DNA from: Dimargaris cristalligena
Lineage: Eukaryota; Kickxellomycota; Dimargaritomycetes; Dimargaritales; Dimargaritaceae
DNA: 64,000 nucleotides
Direction: 5' to 3'
NCBI GenBank assembly: GCA_027576995.1
Contig: JANBQC010000023.1
Location: forward strand, 1 to 64,000
The translations under genes and the position numbers were made by a program. The number at the start of each line of letters is the position of its first letter. Position 1 is the stretch's first letter. This document shows positions 47,550 to 58,600 of the stretch, piece after piece. The notes under the pieces are model-generated. The model saw only the letters and a program-made list of their open reading frames with translations, was not told the origin of the DNA and ran no database searches.

Positions 47550-49707
47550 ATGCGTTTGTTTGGGTTGTCCCGAATATGGGCATTTTTTCTGTACGTCGGT
47601 TTGTTTTTCGCATGGTATCCCCCAGCCGGAGCCGACATCACGATACGGAAGGGCGACATCAAGCTTCATGGCAAGCTGTGGGACTTCTTCGGCGACATTC
47701 ATGTCGAAAATTACCGCCTCACCGGCCTGGTGATTAAAGCCGCCGTGCGCCGCGGCTGTAAGCTCACCCCACCTACCAAAAAATACAAGGTCGGGCTGAA
47801 CAAATTCGAAAGCACCATTATTTTTGTGTATTTCCGAACTGCCAAGTACACCGACTGTTTCTCATTTACCGACCTGATCAAACAAATGGAAGAGTACCGG
47901 TACGAACTCGTTCAGTTGGGCTACCCCACTCCGCAATTGGCCATTTTTAATTGTCGGCGGAGTTTTCCCGAACCCTTTGGCTCGCCGGACATGGAAAGTC
48001 CTGATGATTACTTTGATTACAAGCCCAAACAGTTTCATATCGCTTTGGTGGGATCCGACACCGGCCAGGAACTTAATTCCCTACTCACCAGCAGTGGTCG
48101 GTTAGTAAGAGCGGAAGTTGTTCAAGGTAAGTCATACACACACACACATATATATATATATATCCCCGGTATTTTTTTCATCTTTACTCAGGGAGAAGGG
48201 GGTCGACACCTTCAGCCCAAGCGACTCTGAGATCTTCGCGTGGGCTTCACCAAGTAGTCTCATTCTGGGGGTTGACCATCACCTACCCCGCTTCTTAATC
48301 CTTGGGCTCAAATGTCTGAATTGTTCTTGGGGGGGCGTTCTATTCTAGGGGGTTTTCTATTTAAAGCATTTGGTCACAGTGCCTAATTTATGTTATGTTT
48401 CCCCGCCCGCCATTTTATCAACGCTGCATGCTCTAGATCGGGGACCTTGGAATACACTCCTCAAATCGCCCGGTTGGCTTATTTTGAAATCGGTTACCTA
48501 CGCGGCCCATTCCTCCATCACCGCCTACGGTCTGTTCCAGCTCTATCTCTTGTACCAAATACAGGGATTTAAAATTAATATCCGGGTCGCAGTGATTTCC
48601 ATTTCGTTATTCTACCTCCTGGTCAATGGCATTCTCCAGTACGGCGAGTTGCAGCGGAACGTGGGCTACATTACCATTTACATTTCGTGGGGTATCGGTA
48701 GTATTGCCTTTAACCTGGTCATCATTGTTTGGATCCGGGCTTTCCAAAAAATCGAAAGGGGCAGCTTTACCCATATCATGTATGTTGTCATTGTCTGCAA
48801 TGTCTCCTACATGGCCTTTATGTGTGTCGTGTTTATCACGTCCATGAAATCTCACGAATCGTGGATTATGTCAGCCACCCAAAATTGGTCATTTGTCCAA
48901 CCGCTGCTGTGTGGTGTCGAGGGGATGTTCCTGCTATACTTTGGCGCAAGGGCGTACCTGGTCACCCGTGACATCCGGGACACCACCGGGACCTACAATG
49001 CTTTTCATCGCATGACCGTTCTGTGCTTTTTGGCGTTCATCGGGTATACCTTTCAAGCCGTGGCGTACATTTTGATGAATAACAACGGGCGGGATTATGT
49101 CAGCCATTATATACTCAAGTACATCTGCTACCGGCTGTCCACCATCATCTTGTACGGCAGTTTACTCTGGGTGTTGCGGCTCGACGGTTCCCTGAGTGAG
49201 ATGCACTGGGATGGCGATGATTCCGAATATTACGACGGTAACGATACCCCTAATACCCACTCCCCCCCCTTGTCTACCCGGCGCGACAGCGCCCTATACC
49301 ACCCCCATACCGCCGTGGCCATGCCTCCTTCGTCAGGTCCCGCTACCGCGACCGCCTCCCTGGAAGTGCGGGGCAACGGACTCGCTGGTTCGTGCCCTGA
49401 TTCCCCGCTCGAACCCCCAATAGTACACTACCCTAAAACGCGCCCGGGGATTGTTGCCCATCTGGGGGATTGGCAGGCTCACCACCTTGACCCGGTCGAG
49501 TCCCTTCGGTTACCCCAATTCCCGCCCCCGACGAAACCCGCGGACCGGGACAGTCAACTCACCCACTGCCCCCCCGAACCCGTTTGTCATACGTGGCCTA
49601 ATTCGCCCAAGGAACAGGCCCGCCACTTACCCATGTCGAGCGACCCCTATATGGCCCCCTTGACCGATTTTTTCACTCCCACGCATCGAAACCATACTCT
49701 ACATTGA
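47550..49707 (+). CDS. Seven-TM receptor-like protein, paralogue 2
   Basis: Two exons, 47550-48126 and 48437-49707, join in phase 1 at a codon for Asp and give 615 residues. The 310-bp intron has donor GTAAGTC, acceptor CTCTAG and a CA/TA microsatellite. The join rebuilds VVQDRGPWN, matching ATQDPGPWN of paralogue 3. A signal peptide (core AFFLYVGLFFAW) ends near residue 28. The ectodomain (29-205) has KLWDFFGDI, RRGCKL (C70), STIIFVYFR, DCFSFTDLIKQ (C103) and LVQLGYP. The TM segments lie near 210-232, 240-261, 268-291, 304-328, 343-364, 383-404 and 416-439. The cytosolic tail (about 175 residues) starts acidic (DGDDSEYYDGND) and is Pro-rich. There is no DRY after TM3 and no NPxxY in TM7. Orientation with an outside N-terminus is inferred from the signal peptide. 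Function is unknown. Confidence 0.85.
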
Positions 49708-50091
49708 CTTCATTCTTCGTTTCCGCCTCTGACCCCCCCCCACCCCGTGAATATAACCGGTTGACTTAGTCCTGCACTTTTAATGGGGCCCTATGAGTAC
49801 TATGCTTATTATAACTATGCATATTTTTATTATTGGTTCCAAAAATCACAGCGACGCTTTTCTCTCTCTCCAAGGTCCATCATTGACCTAATTTTGTAGC
49901 ACTAACCCTTGTATTATTCCCATTAATTCATTTATCTTTGAGTGATTATTATTAAAACGGCCTAATGTATTTGTTGATTGAAATGGCTAGCATAATGGAG
50001 TGGAGTAGATTGGATTGGATTCATGGCATAACCGCATGTCCAGGGGACGCATTAGTACCCCCCCCCTCCTTGGATAAGGGCCACTGTGCAT
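49708..50091. other. Short intergenic between convergent genes
   Basis: A T-rich spacer with a C-run lies between the 3' ends of seven-TM paralogue 2 (plus) and the thioredoxin gene (minus). A minus-strand AATAAA at 49826-49831 is a candidate poly(A) signal for the thioredoxin gene. Confidence 0.5.
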
Positions 50092-50878
50092 TTAGGAAGA
50101 CTGAGCCGTATGTTTGGCGATGAAGTCCTTAATAAAATTGTAGTTTTGGTTACCGACAAAGCCGTCGATCTCTTTGCCGTTCTCAAATATCTTAACGGTA
50201 GGGAGAGCGGTGATCTAGGTATTTTAATAGATGGTACAAACCATAGGGGAGCGAAGGGATAAACAGGTTGCCAGCCAATATTAGTACCCCTTTTGGGAGA
50301 TAAAACCCCAATTAGGTACCTCCTTAAGCTCATTATACACATAGCTAGGTAAATTAATAAATAAAATGAACGGCCATGGGTTCACCAGCCAACGTAAGCA
50401 TCAACTTACTTTGTATTTGGAAGCAACGTTCACAGCCGCATCGATGTCGAGAACCACCAGATCAATATTGTCCTGCTCTTCGATGTGTTTTTTAAGAACC
50501 GGCTTAAGCGAACGGCAGGGACCGCACCATCTAGTAAATCATAGTCAATAGTGGTGTACCGGATGTCAATAAGGACCATTCACCAAGTCAAGTATGTACA
50601 TTGTAGTTACAAATCATACATAATGAGTCATGGCAGTGAACCCCTCTAGCCTGGTCTATTACTTACTCGGCCGTGAAATCAACCATGACGCGTCCCTTGC
50701 GATTCTCCACCAGATCGGTAAATGAAGCCTCGGTGGCAGTAATAACCTTGCCCTTCCAAGCGGCTGCGGAGGTATGAATGCGGTGGGCTAGGCCCGGTTG
50801 GGCGGGAGCTAGAACCCGACCAAGCGAGCGAAGGCCAGTCAGGCGGGCGGTAGAGCAGGGGAGTTGGTTGAAGAGCAT
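50092..50878 (-). CDS. Mitochondrial thioredoxin
   Basis: Three exons on the minus strand (50667-50878, 50410-50530 and 50092-50214) join in frame and give 151 residues. Donors are GTAAGT at both introns; the first acceptor is CTAG and the second CCTAG. The first splice falls inside the active-site region and rebuilds DFTAEWCGPCRSLKP, with the redox pair CGPC. Later come the cis-proline segment ITALPTVKIF and the final helix. Residues 1-40 are rich in Arg, Leu, Ser and Ala with no acidic residues (through RIHTSAAAWKG), a typical mitochondrial presequence. It would reduce protein disulfides in the matrix with thioredoxin reductase, comparable to yeast Trx3. It sits antisense between two receptor paralogues, probably without functional link. 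Confidence 0.93.
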
Positions 50879-52680
50879 GGTGTATTTAAAGGTAGACGAA
50901 ATGGCGGTATAGACAACAAATAGGTTGCACAGATGGGGGGTGACAGGTCAGCAATATAGAACAAAACTCAGTTGGAGGAATGTTGACTGGGGTTGGCGAA
51001 TTCCGCTGCTAGTAGTAGTCAGGCCTATACTGCTTGTCAATTAAGCTGCGTCGTGGAGGGTCTCATTCAATGCTCTTGTCTGAGTCATCAGCTTCTCAGG
51101 ACAGTTGGGCCAACAGGTATAACCGATAGCTATTTCCTCAATTTGGTGGGGAGGGGGGGGAGGAGTTCATCATGCCCCTTCGCCACCACCATCCTTGCTT
51201 AGTTTATCACAGACTCGTGAGCTCTCTATGTACGCTTGCCAGGTCACGTGGTGGGTGATATAATAGAGTCACCAGCGAACTCTCTCCCTTGGCAACTGGA
51301 TAATGGTTATATTTTGGAGAACAATGCATTTTGGTAGATAAAATGGATCGGGCGGATTTTATAAGGTGTATTTGTATATCGTCCAGCCTTACCAGTGGCC
51401 GGGGAAAAAGTCATCAACTAATTGGGGACAATGTTAGCTCAACAGGGAAAACTGGTCTTGTAATATCCAAGTGCATGGGCATCGGTCATAATACCCTCCC
51501 CCCATGGACGGAGTGCTAGCAACAAGCTCACAGAGCAATGGGTTTACGAGACGATAGCCCTGTAGTATGGTGTGCCAACGGTAGTGCCAAGGTTACGCAC
51601 AGCAAGGGTTTACGGTAGGGAGGAAACAGAGACAAGTACCGCCTTGTGCGGTGTTGGTCAGCCTCAATGGTCATGGCGGTGGGGTCAAGCAAAAAATCCG
51701 TTGGATTCAGAGTGGCCAGAATGCCATTAAAACGTACACATGCAGTGGCCATCTCTTTAGCGAGCCTTCACCAACACGTTTATGTATTATATTGGAAATT
51801 AGCTAGGTTGGCTAATTAGATCATTTTCACTGTTTTTTTTTCTTTACAGACATATGCAGCCAACCCATCCCAATATTGTGTAAAATAAAGCTAACCATAG
51901 CATTCGTAATATCCTAAATCCAGGCGGTTAAGATTCGTGCAAACATGTTTTTAAATTACATTGGCCATTGGCCTCTCGCTCCCTTCCAAACAACTGGCCC
52001 CCATTTTCGTACTTGGGAACGATTATCACCGTAAATACTCGAGACTACTCTATTATGGTGTCTTGGTTTCCCCGTCTTTATCGCATGTCATGCTATATCA
52101 GGAATGACTGCTCTGGGGGGTGGAGAGGTATGGTGGGGGGGGCTCAGGGAAAGCCCGGCCTGTTACACGCTCCATCAGGCAAGATGTATTGGCCCAAATG
52201 CACCGACAGATTCGGTAATAATCATCTAGTTATTCTACTACCTATAACCCTAAGGAGTAAGCTAAATGTAATATTATGGAATTAAAATAATATATTGGAA
52301 AACAATACGCTAATACCACCAATCCATCAGCGAGAAGGGCTACCTAATCTCGAAGGCAGTGTCGCAGTCAGCTTGGACTATGAAATGGTATTGAACTAGG
52401 GCCACGATATTTCAATGTGAGGACTCAGAAGCACCCCATCGCCGTTCAGCCAGAACAAGGAGCAATTGGGTAGACACTAACTACCGGGAAGCCGAATTCT
52501 TACAGGGCTGCAGCTGTTAGTTGGGAAGGAGGAAACTTGCACCGTTAGCTCGGAAATATGTTTAATTCATTCGTGATTAACAAGTTGAGTGGGGGGGGCA
52601 TCACGTTGATATCCGCTTGTTACCAACACTCATAACAGAGGACCAGCCTTTAATTTTTAAAGGATAGTAGTTTGGCTTAC
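50879..52680. other. Intergenic, no gene seen
   Basis: The left part is the 5' flank of the thioredoxin gene. Its pyrimidine bias on minus is only mild. A 74-codon minus frame at 51528-51752 has a good start context (AAAGAGATGG) but no family I recognise and no clear splice partner, so I do not call it a gene. Confidence 0.4.
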
Positions 52681-53865
52681 CTATCTGTTCCACTAAGTTC
52701 TCACCTTCCCTTTTGGTTAGCCATTTCCTTTTGTTTTCTTACCATCGAGCCTTGTGCCTATGTTCGCTGGAATATATCCACACACGCACACACACACACA
52801 CTCTCTCTCTCTCTCGTTTCTCGCACTCTACCCTCCGCCTCACCCCTCGTTATTATATGAACACTCGTGGCTTGGCCACTTATAAGTCTGTGTACAAGTG
52901 AAATCACAATGCTCGGCGTAACCGTCTGTATAACCACTGGTATCGGCCCTACTACTCTCTGTTTACCCTTTGGAGTCCGTTGAGCCATGTTAACTCCTAG
53001 TATCCCCCGTTTCCCCTTCCTCTCTCGCTCTCTCTCCGTTTCCACTTTGCCCCACCATTGCACTCCCTCACCCATGTATTTTACGCCTATTAGGCATCCT
53101 CCTCCTAGTAGCCAGCGATAAACCTCCATTTGGGCAGCTGTTTTCAAATATACCCCCGATAACGTTAAACCCCAGTGGGTTAGGCTAGTTCCTGTCTCCC
53201 TCTCTCTTTCCTGTTAATATCATTTGATCGCATTGTCCATTTGCTCTTCTTAGCTATTATCCACTTTTTATATTTATATATTTCCAAATAACAATAATAG
53301 TCTCATTTTTATTGAGGGCGGGGTCATTGAACCGCTTTATTCGTTTAATAGCATTTCGTTCATTAATTAGTTTTGACAAACGGCCGATTATATGTGAATC
53401 TTGGTACTGTTGGCCAGGACTTGTCGGGACAATATCTCGTCTATTCCGTTTTACAGCGAGACTTGCCAACCCAACTGCCATATTTTAGAGTTAGTGCTCA
53501 CTCGGTTGTTGAAACCTTTTCACTGGTTCGGGTGACTTTGGCGGTATTTTATCCCGTTCACACTGGCCTGTAGGCTTAGTTGTTCAGTCGTCGACCCTTT
53601 AAAGATACGAGTTGTCCCACGAACGTACCTATCTTCAGTTTATCTCCTCCGTCCCAGTCGTCCACGCCACCTGCTATTAGTGTATTTCCGTTCTGGCCCA
53701 GAAACAGACTGCAGGCTGTTCCCCGTAACAACGGCGGTTTGGTATTTCTAAACTGCGTACTTTTCGTACCCTAGCTTTGGGAGAATCGGTTTATTGAGTG
53801 AAATTCCTCTTTATATAACTACAACACGTTGGGTGACCAACATTCCCCATATTAATCGGTAGACC
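52681..53865 (+). promoter_or_regulatory. Pyrimidine-rich 5' region of the third seven-TM gene
   Basis: C/T-rich on the coding strand, with (CA)n(CT)n at about 52779-52815 and further C/T blocks to about 53220. Bias weakens over the last 500 bp before the ATG at 53866, which may represent another leader segment or an intron. Confidence 0.4.
52779..52815. repeat. Compound microsatellite (CA)n(CT)n
   Basis: An imperfect run of CA units passes into about eight CT units. It sits within the 5' region of the third seven-TM gene. Confidence 0.85.
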
Positions 53866-55683
53866 ATGCAACTCAAACTGAATTTTCGGTTACTGCTGGG
53901 TCTCGTGGTAACCCTAGCCCTTCTCCAGTCCGGCCGGGGTGACATCGGCCTGGACTACGACGGAACTTTCAAGATGGCCAAAATGTGGGATTTCTTCGGT
54001 GATACCAACGTCAAATACTACGAGTACGAGGGCCCCGTATTTCGCCTCCAATTTCGCCACGGCTGTAAAGTGATCATGCCCTCGGCCAAGTGGGAGCTGG
54101 ACGAGGTCGGCACTTGGTTCTCCACGATTATTTTCGTCCATTTCCGGGAAGCGAAGCACTACGGCTGTATGTCCTTCACCCAACTGATTAAACAACTCCC
54201 TCCGGTGATGAGTGCCCTAGTCGAATTGGGGTATCCGCCGGTCAAGCTGGCCCTGTTTGGCAGTAGGGTGGACGAAATAAAGTCGTTTGGCCCACCGGAA
54301 GTGGAGTTACCCGACAATTACTTTTGGCACCGCCCCCCGGGGTTGAATCTCGCCCTGATTGGGCGGGACACTGCGATTTGGATTAACCACCGGTTCCTGA
54401 GCGGGGGTAATTCGACCATCTTGGGTAGAGCCACCCAAGATCCGGGTCCCTGGAACCGTATGATTCACCAACCCGCCTGGGAATTTTTGCGGGCCTTTAC
54501 GTACATTACCCACGGTATCGCCGCCTCCTACGCTTGTTACCAGTTGGTCATAACGCTGTATCGGTGCCGGGGCCGCCCCAACGTGACCGCCGCCATCTTT
54601 CTCCTGGCCATGTATTATCTCATCGTCAACGCCGTCTGCCAGTACGGGGACCTCCAGTCAAACGGCGGCTACACGGCCATCTTCATTTCGTGGTCCACCA
54701 ACAGCATGGCGTTTAGTCTTATGGTATTCCTGTGGGTCAAAACCATGCACTATTTGGAAATCAGTCGTTTCTTCAATTTCGTATACGTCATATCAGCCCT
54801 CAATGCGGTGAATTGGTCTATCCTGTCGATTCTCATGAGCGCGGCCATCATGACCAGCGACCGCCACCATTACCGCAATGCCACCAAGTTACTCTTGTAC
54901 GTCCAACCGGTCATCATTATCCTGCAGGGTGGTTACATTTTCTACTACGGGTTCCGGTTTCTGCGCCTCCTCAAGAACAAACCCCCCAAGGACCCGACCG
55001 TCCGGCGCATCCAGTGGTTCACATACATTAGTTATTTTGCCTTTGTGGGCTACATGTTCCTCTCGTTGGCCTCCATTCTCATGTGCCAGTACCGCGAAGA
55101 TGACATCAATACGTACATTGCCCGCAACGTTTGTTACAAAGTCGCCTCCCTGCTATGCTACGGAGGTATTTTCTGGATGCTCCGGGCCCACCAGGCCGTG
55201 GGCAATATTAAGGTATTCGCCACGAATATTCTGACCGACCTTTACAGTGGCTTAGGCAGGGGCGTAAGAGGAAGAGGTGGAGGGCTAGGCGGGGGTCGAA
55301 GGGGAGGGGGCGGTCGTGGCCCTCCCCGGGCGTATAAGCATCATCATCTAGACTATACGCACCGGAATAGTTTGGGCCTGGAAACGATGGCCGGGTTTCC
55401 CGGGTCGTCCCCCACGGGCATGACCTCCGATTCCGGGGCCACGGCCACGGCCGTGGACGGTTCTTACCTGAATGCGTCCCGTACTTTCCCCGGTCCCAGT
55501 GGGATTAGTGGAATGGGCGGCGGCGGAGGGGGAGGGTACCACGTGGGATTCGGCGACTCCCCCGGGTTTATCCTCAACCCTTCGGCTGGCCCTATTCCAC
55601 CAACTACCATTATTGGTGGTTTGTCAACTATTCCCGCCCATAAAACGACCTCCCCGTCGAACTTTCGAATGCAAATACCCTAG
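53866..55683 (+). CDS. Seven-TM receptor-like protein, paralogue 3
   Basis: A single exon encodes 605 residues. The signal peptide (core LLLGLVVTLALLQSG) ends near residue 25. The ectodomain (26-200) repeats the layout of paralogue 2: KMWDFFGDT, RHGCKV (C67), STIIFVHFR, GCMSFTQLIKQ (C101), LVELGYPPVKLALFG and LNLALIGRD. The TM segments lie near 208-232, 239-260, 269-292, 302-327, 342-362, 386-407 and 419-440. TM3 ends FLWVKTMHYLE, with no DRY, and TM7 has no NPxxY. The cytosolic tail (165 residues) starts with an Arg/Gly-rich block (about 463-488) and later has Gly-runs. It lacks introns, unlike its paralogues. The N-terminal layout suggests a sensor of an extracellular ligand. No ligand, G-protein coupling or enzymatic role can be read from the sequence. 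Confidence 0.88.
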   Translation: MQLKLNFRLLLGLVVTLALLQSGRGDIGLDYDGTFKMAKMWDFFGDTNVKYYEYEGPVFRLQFRHGCKVIMPSAKWELDEVGTWFSTIIFVHFREAKHYGCMSFTQLIKQLPPVMSALVELGYPPVKLALFGSRVDEIKSFGPPEVELPDNYFWHRPPGLNLALIGRDTAIWINHRFLSGGNSTILGRATQDPGPWNRMIHQPAWEFLRAFTYITHGIAASYACYQLVITLYRCRGRPNVTAAIFLLAMYYLIVNAVCQYGDLQSNGGYTAIFISWSTNSMAFSLMVFLWVKTMHYLEISRFFNFVYVISALNAVNWSILSILMSAAIMTSDRHHYRNATKLLLYVQPVIIILQGGYIFYYGFRFLRLLKNKPPKDPTVRRIQWFTYISYFAFVGYMFLSLASILMCQYREDDINTYIARNVCYKVASLLCYGGIFWMLRAHQAVGNIKVFATNILTDLYSGLGRGVRGRGGGLGGGRRGGGGRGPPRAYKHHHLDYTHRNSLGLETMAGFPGSSPTGMTSDSGATATAVDGSYLNASRTFPGPSGISGMGGGGGGGYHVGFGDSPGFILNPSAGPIPPTTIIGGLSTIPAHKTTSPSNFRMQIP

Positions 55684-58600
55684 CGTGGTTGGTCCTATCC
55701 TCAATGCTCTTTCTCGCCTATACACACGCACGCGCGTGCTGACCTGGATGTATGCCCTCCCCCTACCCCTTAATTGGCTGGGGTTAGCATTTCTGTGATA
55801 TCGAAGAAGGGCTAGTTGGTATTATAATTAGACATGCGAAGTTTTATGCCTCACCAGTTCGGAACCTTTATCATGCACTCTAGCGGTCAGTTCCACCAGC
55901 ATGTTATTTGAGACTGGGCTGATTAATGTGAATGCTTTAGTGAAAATAGGAGACACTAGTTTGATTTATTTTTATGTATGCCATTTGCCCATTTGTAGCG
56001 AACCCAAAGAGTACTTCATAATCCCAATAACCCTCGTAGGGTCGATCTAATTATCTGGTATTTTTTATTACTTTTATCTTCTGTTCATTAATATATTTAG
56101 TTATTCTTAGTCCCAACTATGGGTATCCAATGTTCTACAGGGACCTTAGGGGAAGAGGGTCTCGCGGGGACAGGCTTAAGCTTGGCAGATGTTTTTGAGA
56201 AAATGAATGAGGCAGTGGTTGAGCCTGCCATTATATACTTACCTGGCTACGATATCTACCATGGCCTTTACCGAAATAACTTAAATGTAAAAAACAGACA
56301 GGGTATTGGCAAGCGTGGTCATTGGAAGGAAACATATAGACATACAAAAAATAGATGAGGAATGCGGCATTGGAAGGGATAATATTGCAGCCAAAGCTAT
56401 TCTAAAATCGATTTTGCCTATCAGACCAATTCTCACTTTTACCCATACATCAGTTGTATAGATTTCACCTATGTATGTCGAGACATATCCCCTACATATA
56501 ATTAAAAACCAATGGCATTAAACGAAGCAACTCTGTTCCATTATTTCCATTTCCATTTGCGTCGATGAATAAAAATATCGTCCGAAAGGTCCTCTAAAGC
56601 CAGCACACAAACTCCTCGATATGCGTTGGCCAGTCAAGATTCTATATTATTTAAATCGCACTCTTCGAAGACGACCAACGAGGGGGATTTCTCAGGAGCC
56701 CATGCATCCATAGGAGTATAGTTTTCCACTATTACTTTAACCTTGGGCGGGGCCAATATTCGAGTTCGGTGGCTACCCCCCCCCCCTGCACCACCAGTCT
56801 ACTTGGTTTACAACCCCGCCATTGCCACTACCATTCCACTATACTCGACAGAATTTAAAATGTTCGTTTTATACTATAATCTCCTTGTTTCTAATACCTA
56901 CCGAATACCCTTCAGCTGGGGTGTATACTAATGGAAACCCCCCAGCTGGGATGGCTAAGCTAAAAGGGTAGCTTTCTAAAAAGAGTATTTGAAAGGGGTT
57001 TGATACTTTGAAATGGTCACCCCCCTACCAGTTTAACAGTATGCAACTATCAGTCTCCCCACCTGCACGCACACGTGGGTATAGCCAATCTCCCCACTTG
57101 GTAACTACGAATGAATGAGACCTATATCCCCGCATCGACAATAGGCCAGCATGTCCAGATTTGAAGTATCTTTAATTATATACATGTTCTGCCACCCTGT
57201 CCACACCCTTTTCAAATGGGAAATAGAGCGACGAATTTACCCATGACGAGCTAGGCCCCGAATATAAATAAGTGTAGGGGTGGCTGACTGTAGGATATGC
57301 GCGCCCGTTCTTTAATTTGTGTTCACCCCAATCTCCGTCATTACACCATTCCACAGTTTCAGCCCCTTTCATCCTCGCCATTTTGGAGGCGAGGGGGACT
57401 TTAGGCCACTATACTCTAATTTCCCGGCCTCCTATTATTGATAATATTGAAATACAATATTAATATCAGGTACACGGTCTTGCACGTTTAAATCTTAGCC
57501 ATATTAGAAGCCCCTATTTTACGCCACTCCCCTCCCCACAAAAACATATATACCCCCTCACAATAAGAGAAAGAGCGAAAACAGTGCAGTGTGATTGTTG
57601 TAGCCATTTTCCATTCAATGTAAGTCCTACAGCCATCGATTATCCGCCGCTTAATATTTAATGTCATCATCGAAACCCCCCTAATTGTTGGTGGTCGGCA
57701 GCTCCCATAGCCGACGGGGATATATTTCAATCACCGCCTCCTCTCCAACGAACACACCACCCTTCCCTCCTTCAACATCCAACTCGACCATCACGGTTTA
57801 GATTCTGTACCCCCCCAATCATTCACATTACGCTTTGGGCTAAACGTGAATAATCGATAAAAATAGCTCTAATCAACCACGGCCTATCATGGTGGATCTG
57901 CAGCTTAATACTAACGACGGGGTGAAAGTTATACCGGCCATCTACGGCGATGAAGAGATAGATAGAGAGGGAGAGGGGGTGTAGCAAATTACAACCAGCA
58001 TGCGGTCGGTTATTCTGAGCTTTTTGTGGCTGGCCTATTAACCCAGCGGTAAGCGAAACCTATTTTAGGAGGCGAGGTTTCGTAAGTATGCCGCAATGGC
58101 TCAACCACGTACATATGCCCCACCCATGGCGGGGATAGTACCGGCCATGTATGCCGGCAAATAAAGCGGGGGGGGGTATGTTTTTATTATGGCGCGCTGT
58201 AGGCGTAGTTTTCTGATCTACACCATTTCTATTAATTATAAGGCGGAAAAATTAAGAGATGGAGCAATTGGATGGCAAAAATGTAGATTTCGAATTTAAT
58301 TAATTATATAATCCCTTCACCATTATTTCAAAATGGGAAAATGACCCTTTTTGCTGGGTGTTCGTAATGTATCCCTCAAGTAACTAATACGTTGGCTGGG
58401 CCTGGCTTTGGTTTTTTATGCTTGGGCGGTAGATTTGAACCGTCCAATGGAAATGCGGAGTAGTTCGGTAGAAACGCCATATATGTTGAGGTGAAAATAG
58501 CAAGTGTATAATGGTTGACTGACAGTAATGTAAGCACAGGCCGACCCGATTGGATATCGGCATTTATTCCCAATTCCTATTTTCACTAGGCCTTTTTTTT

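Noticed and set aside
51528..51752. 74-codon minus frame with good start context
   Set aside because: I do not recognise the protein and cannot find splice partners; kept only as a remark in the intergenic entry.
56236..56268. ATACTTACCTGGC followed by a TACCATGG string, resembling the 5' end of U1 snRNA
   Set aside because: The stem-loop I binding sequence (GATCAYGAAG), further stems and an Sm site are not visible downstream, so this is probably a chance match.
58425..58445. Minus-strand GGTTCAAATCT resembling a tRNA B box
   Set aside because: The flanks do not form a T-stem and no A box lies at the right distance.
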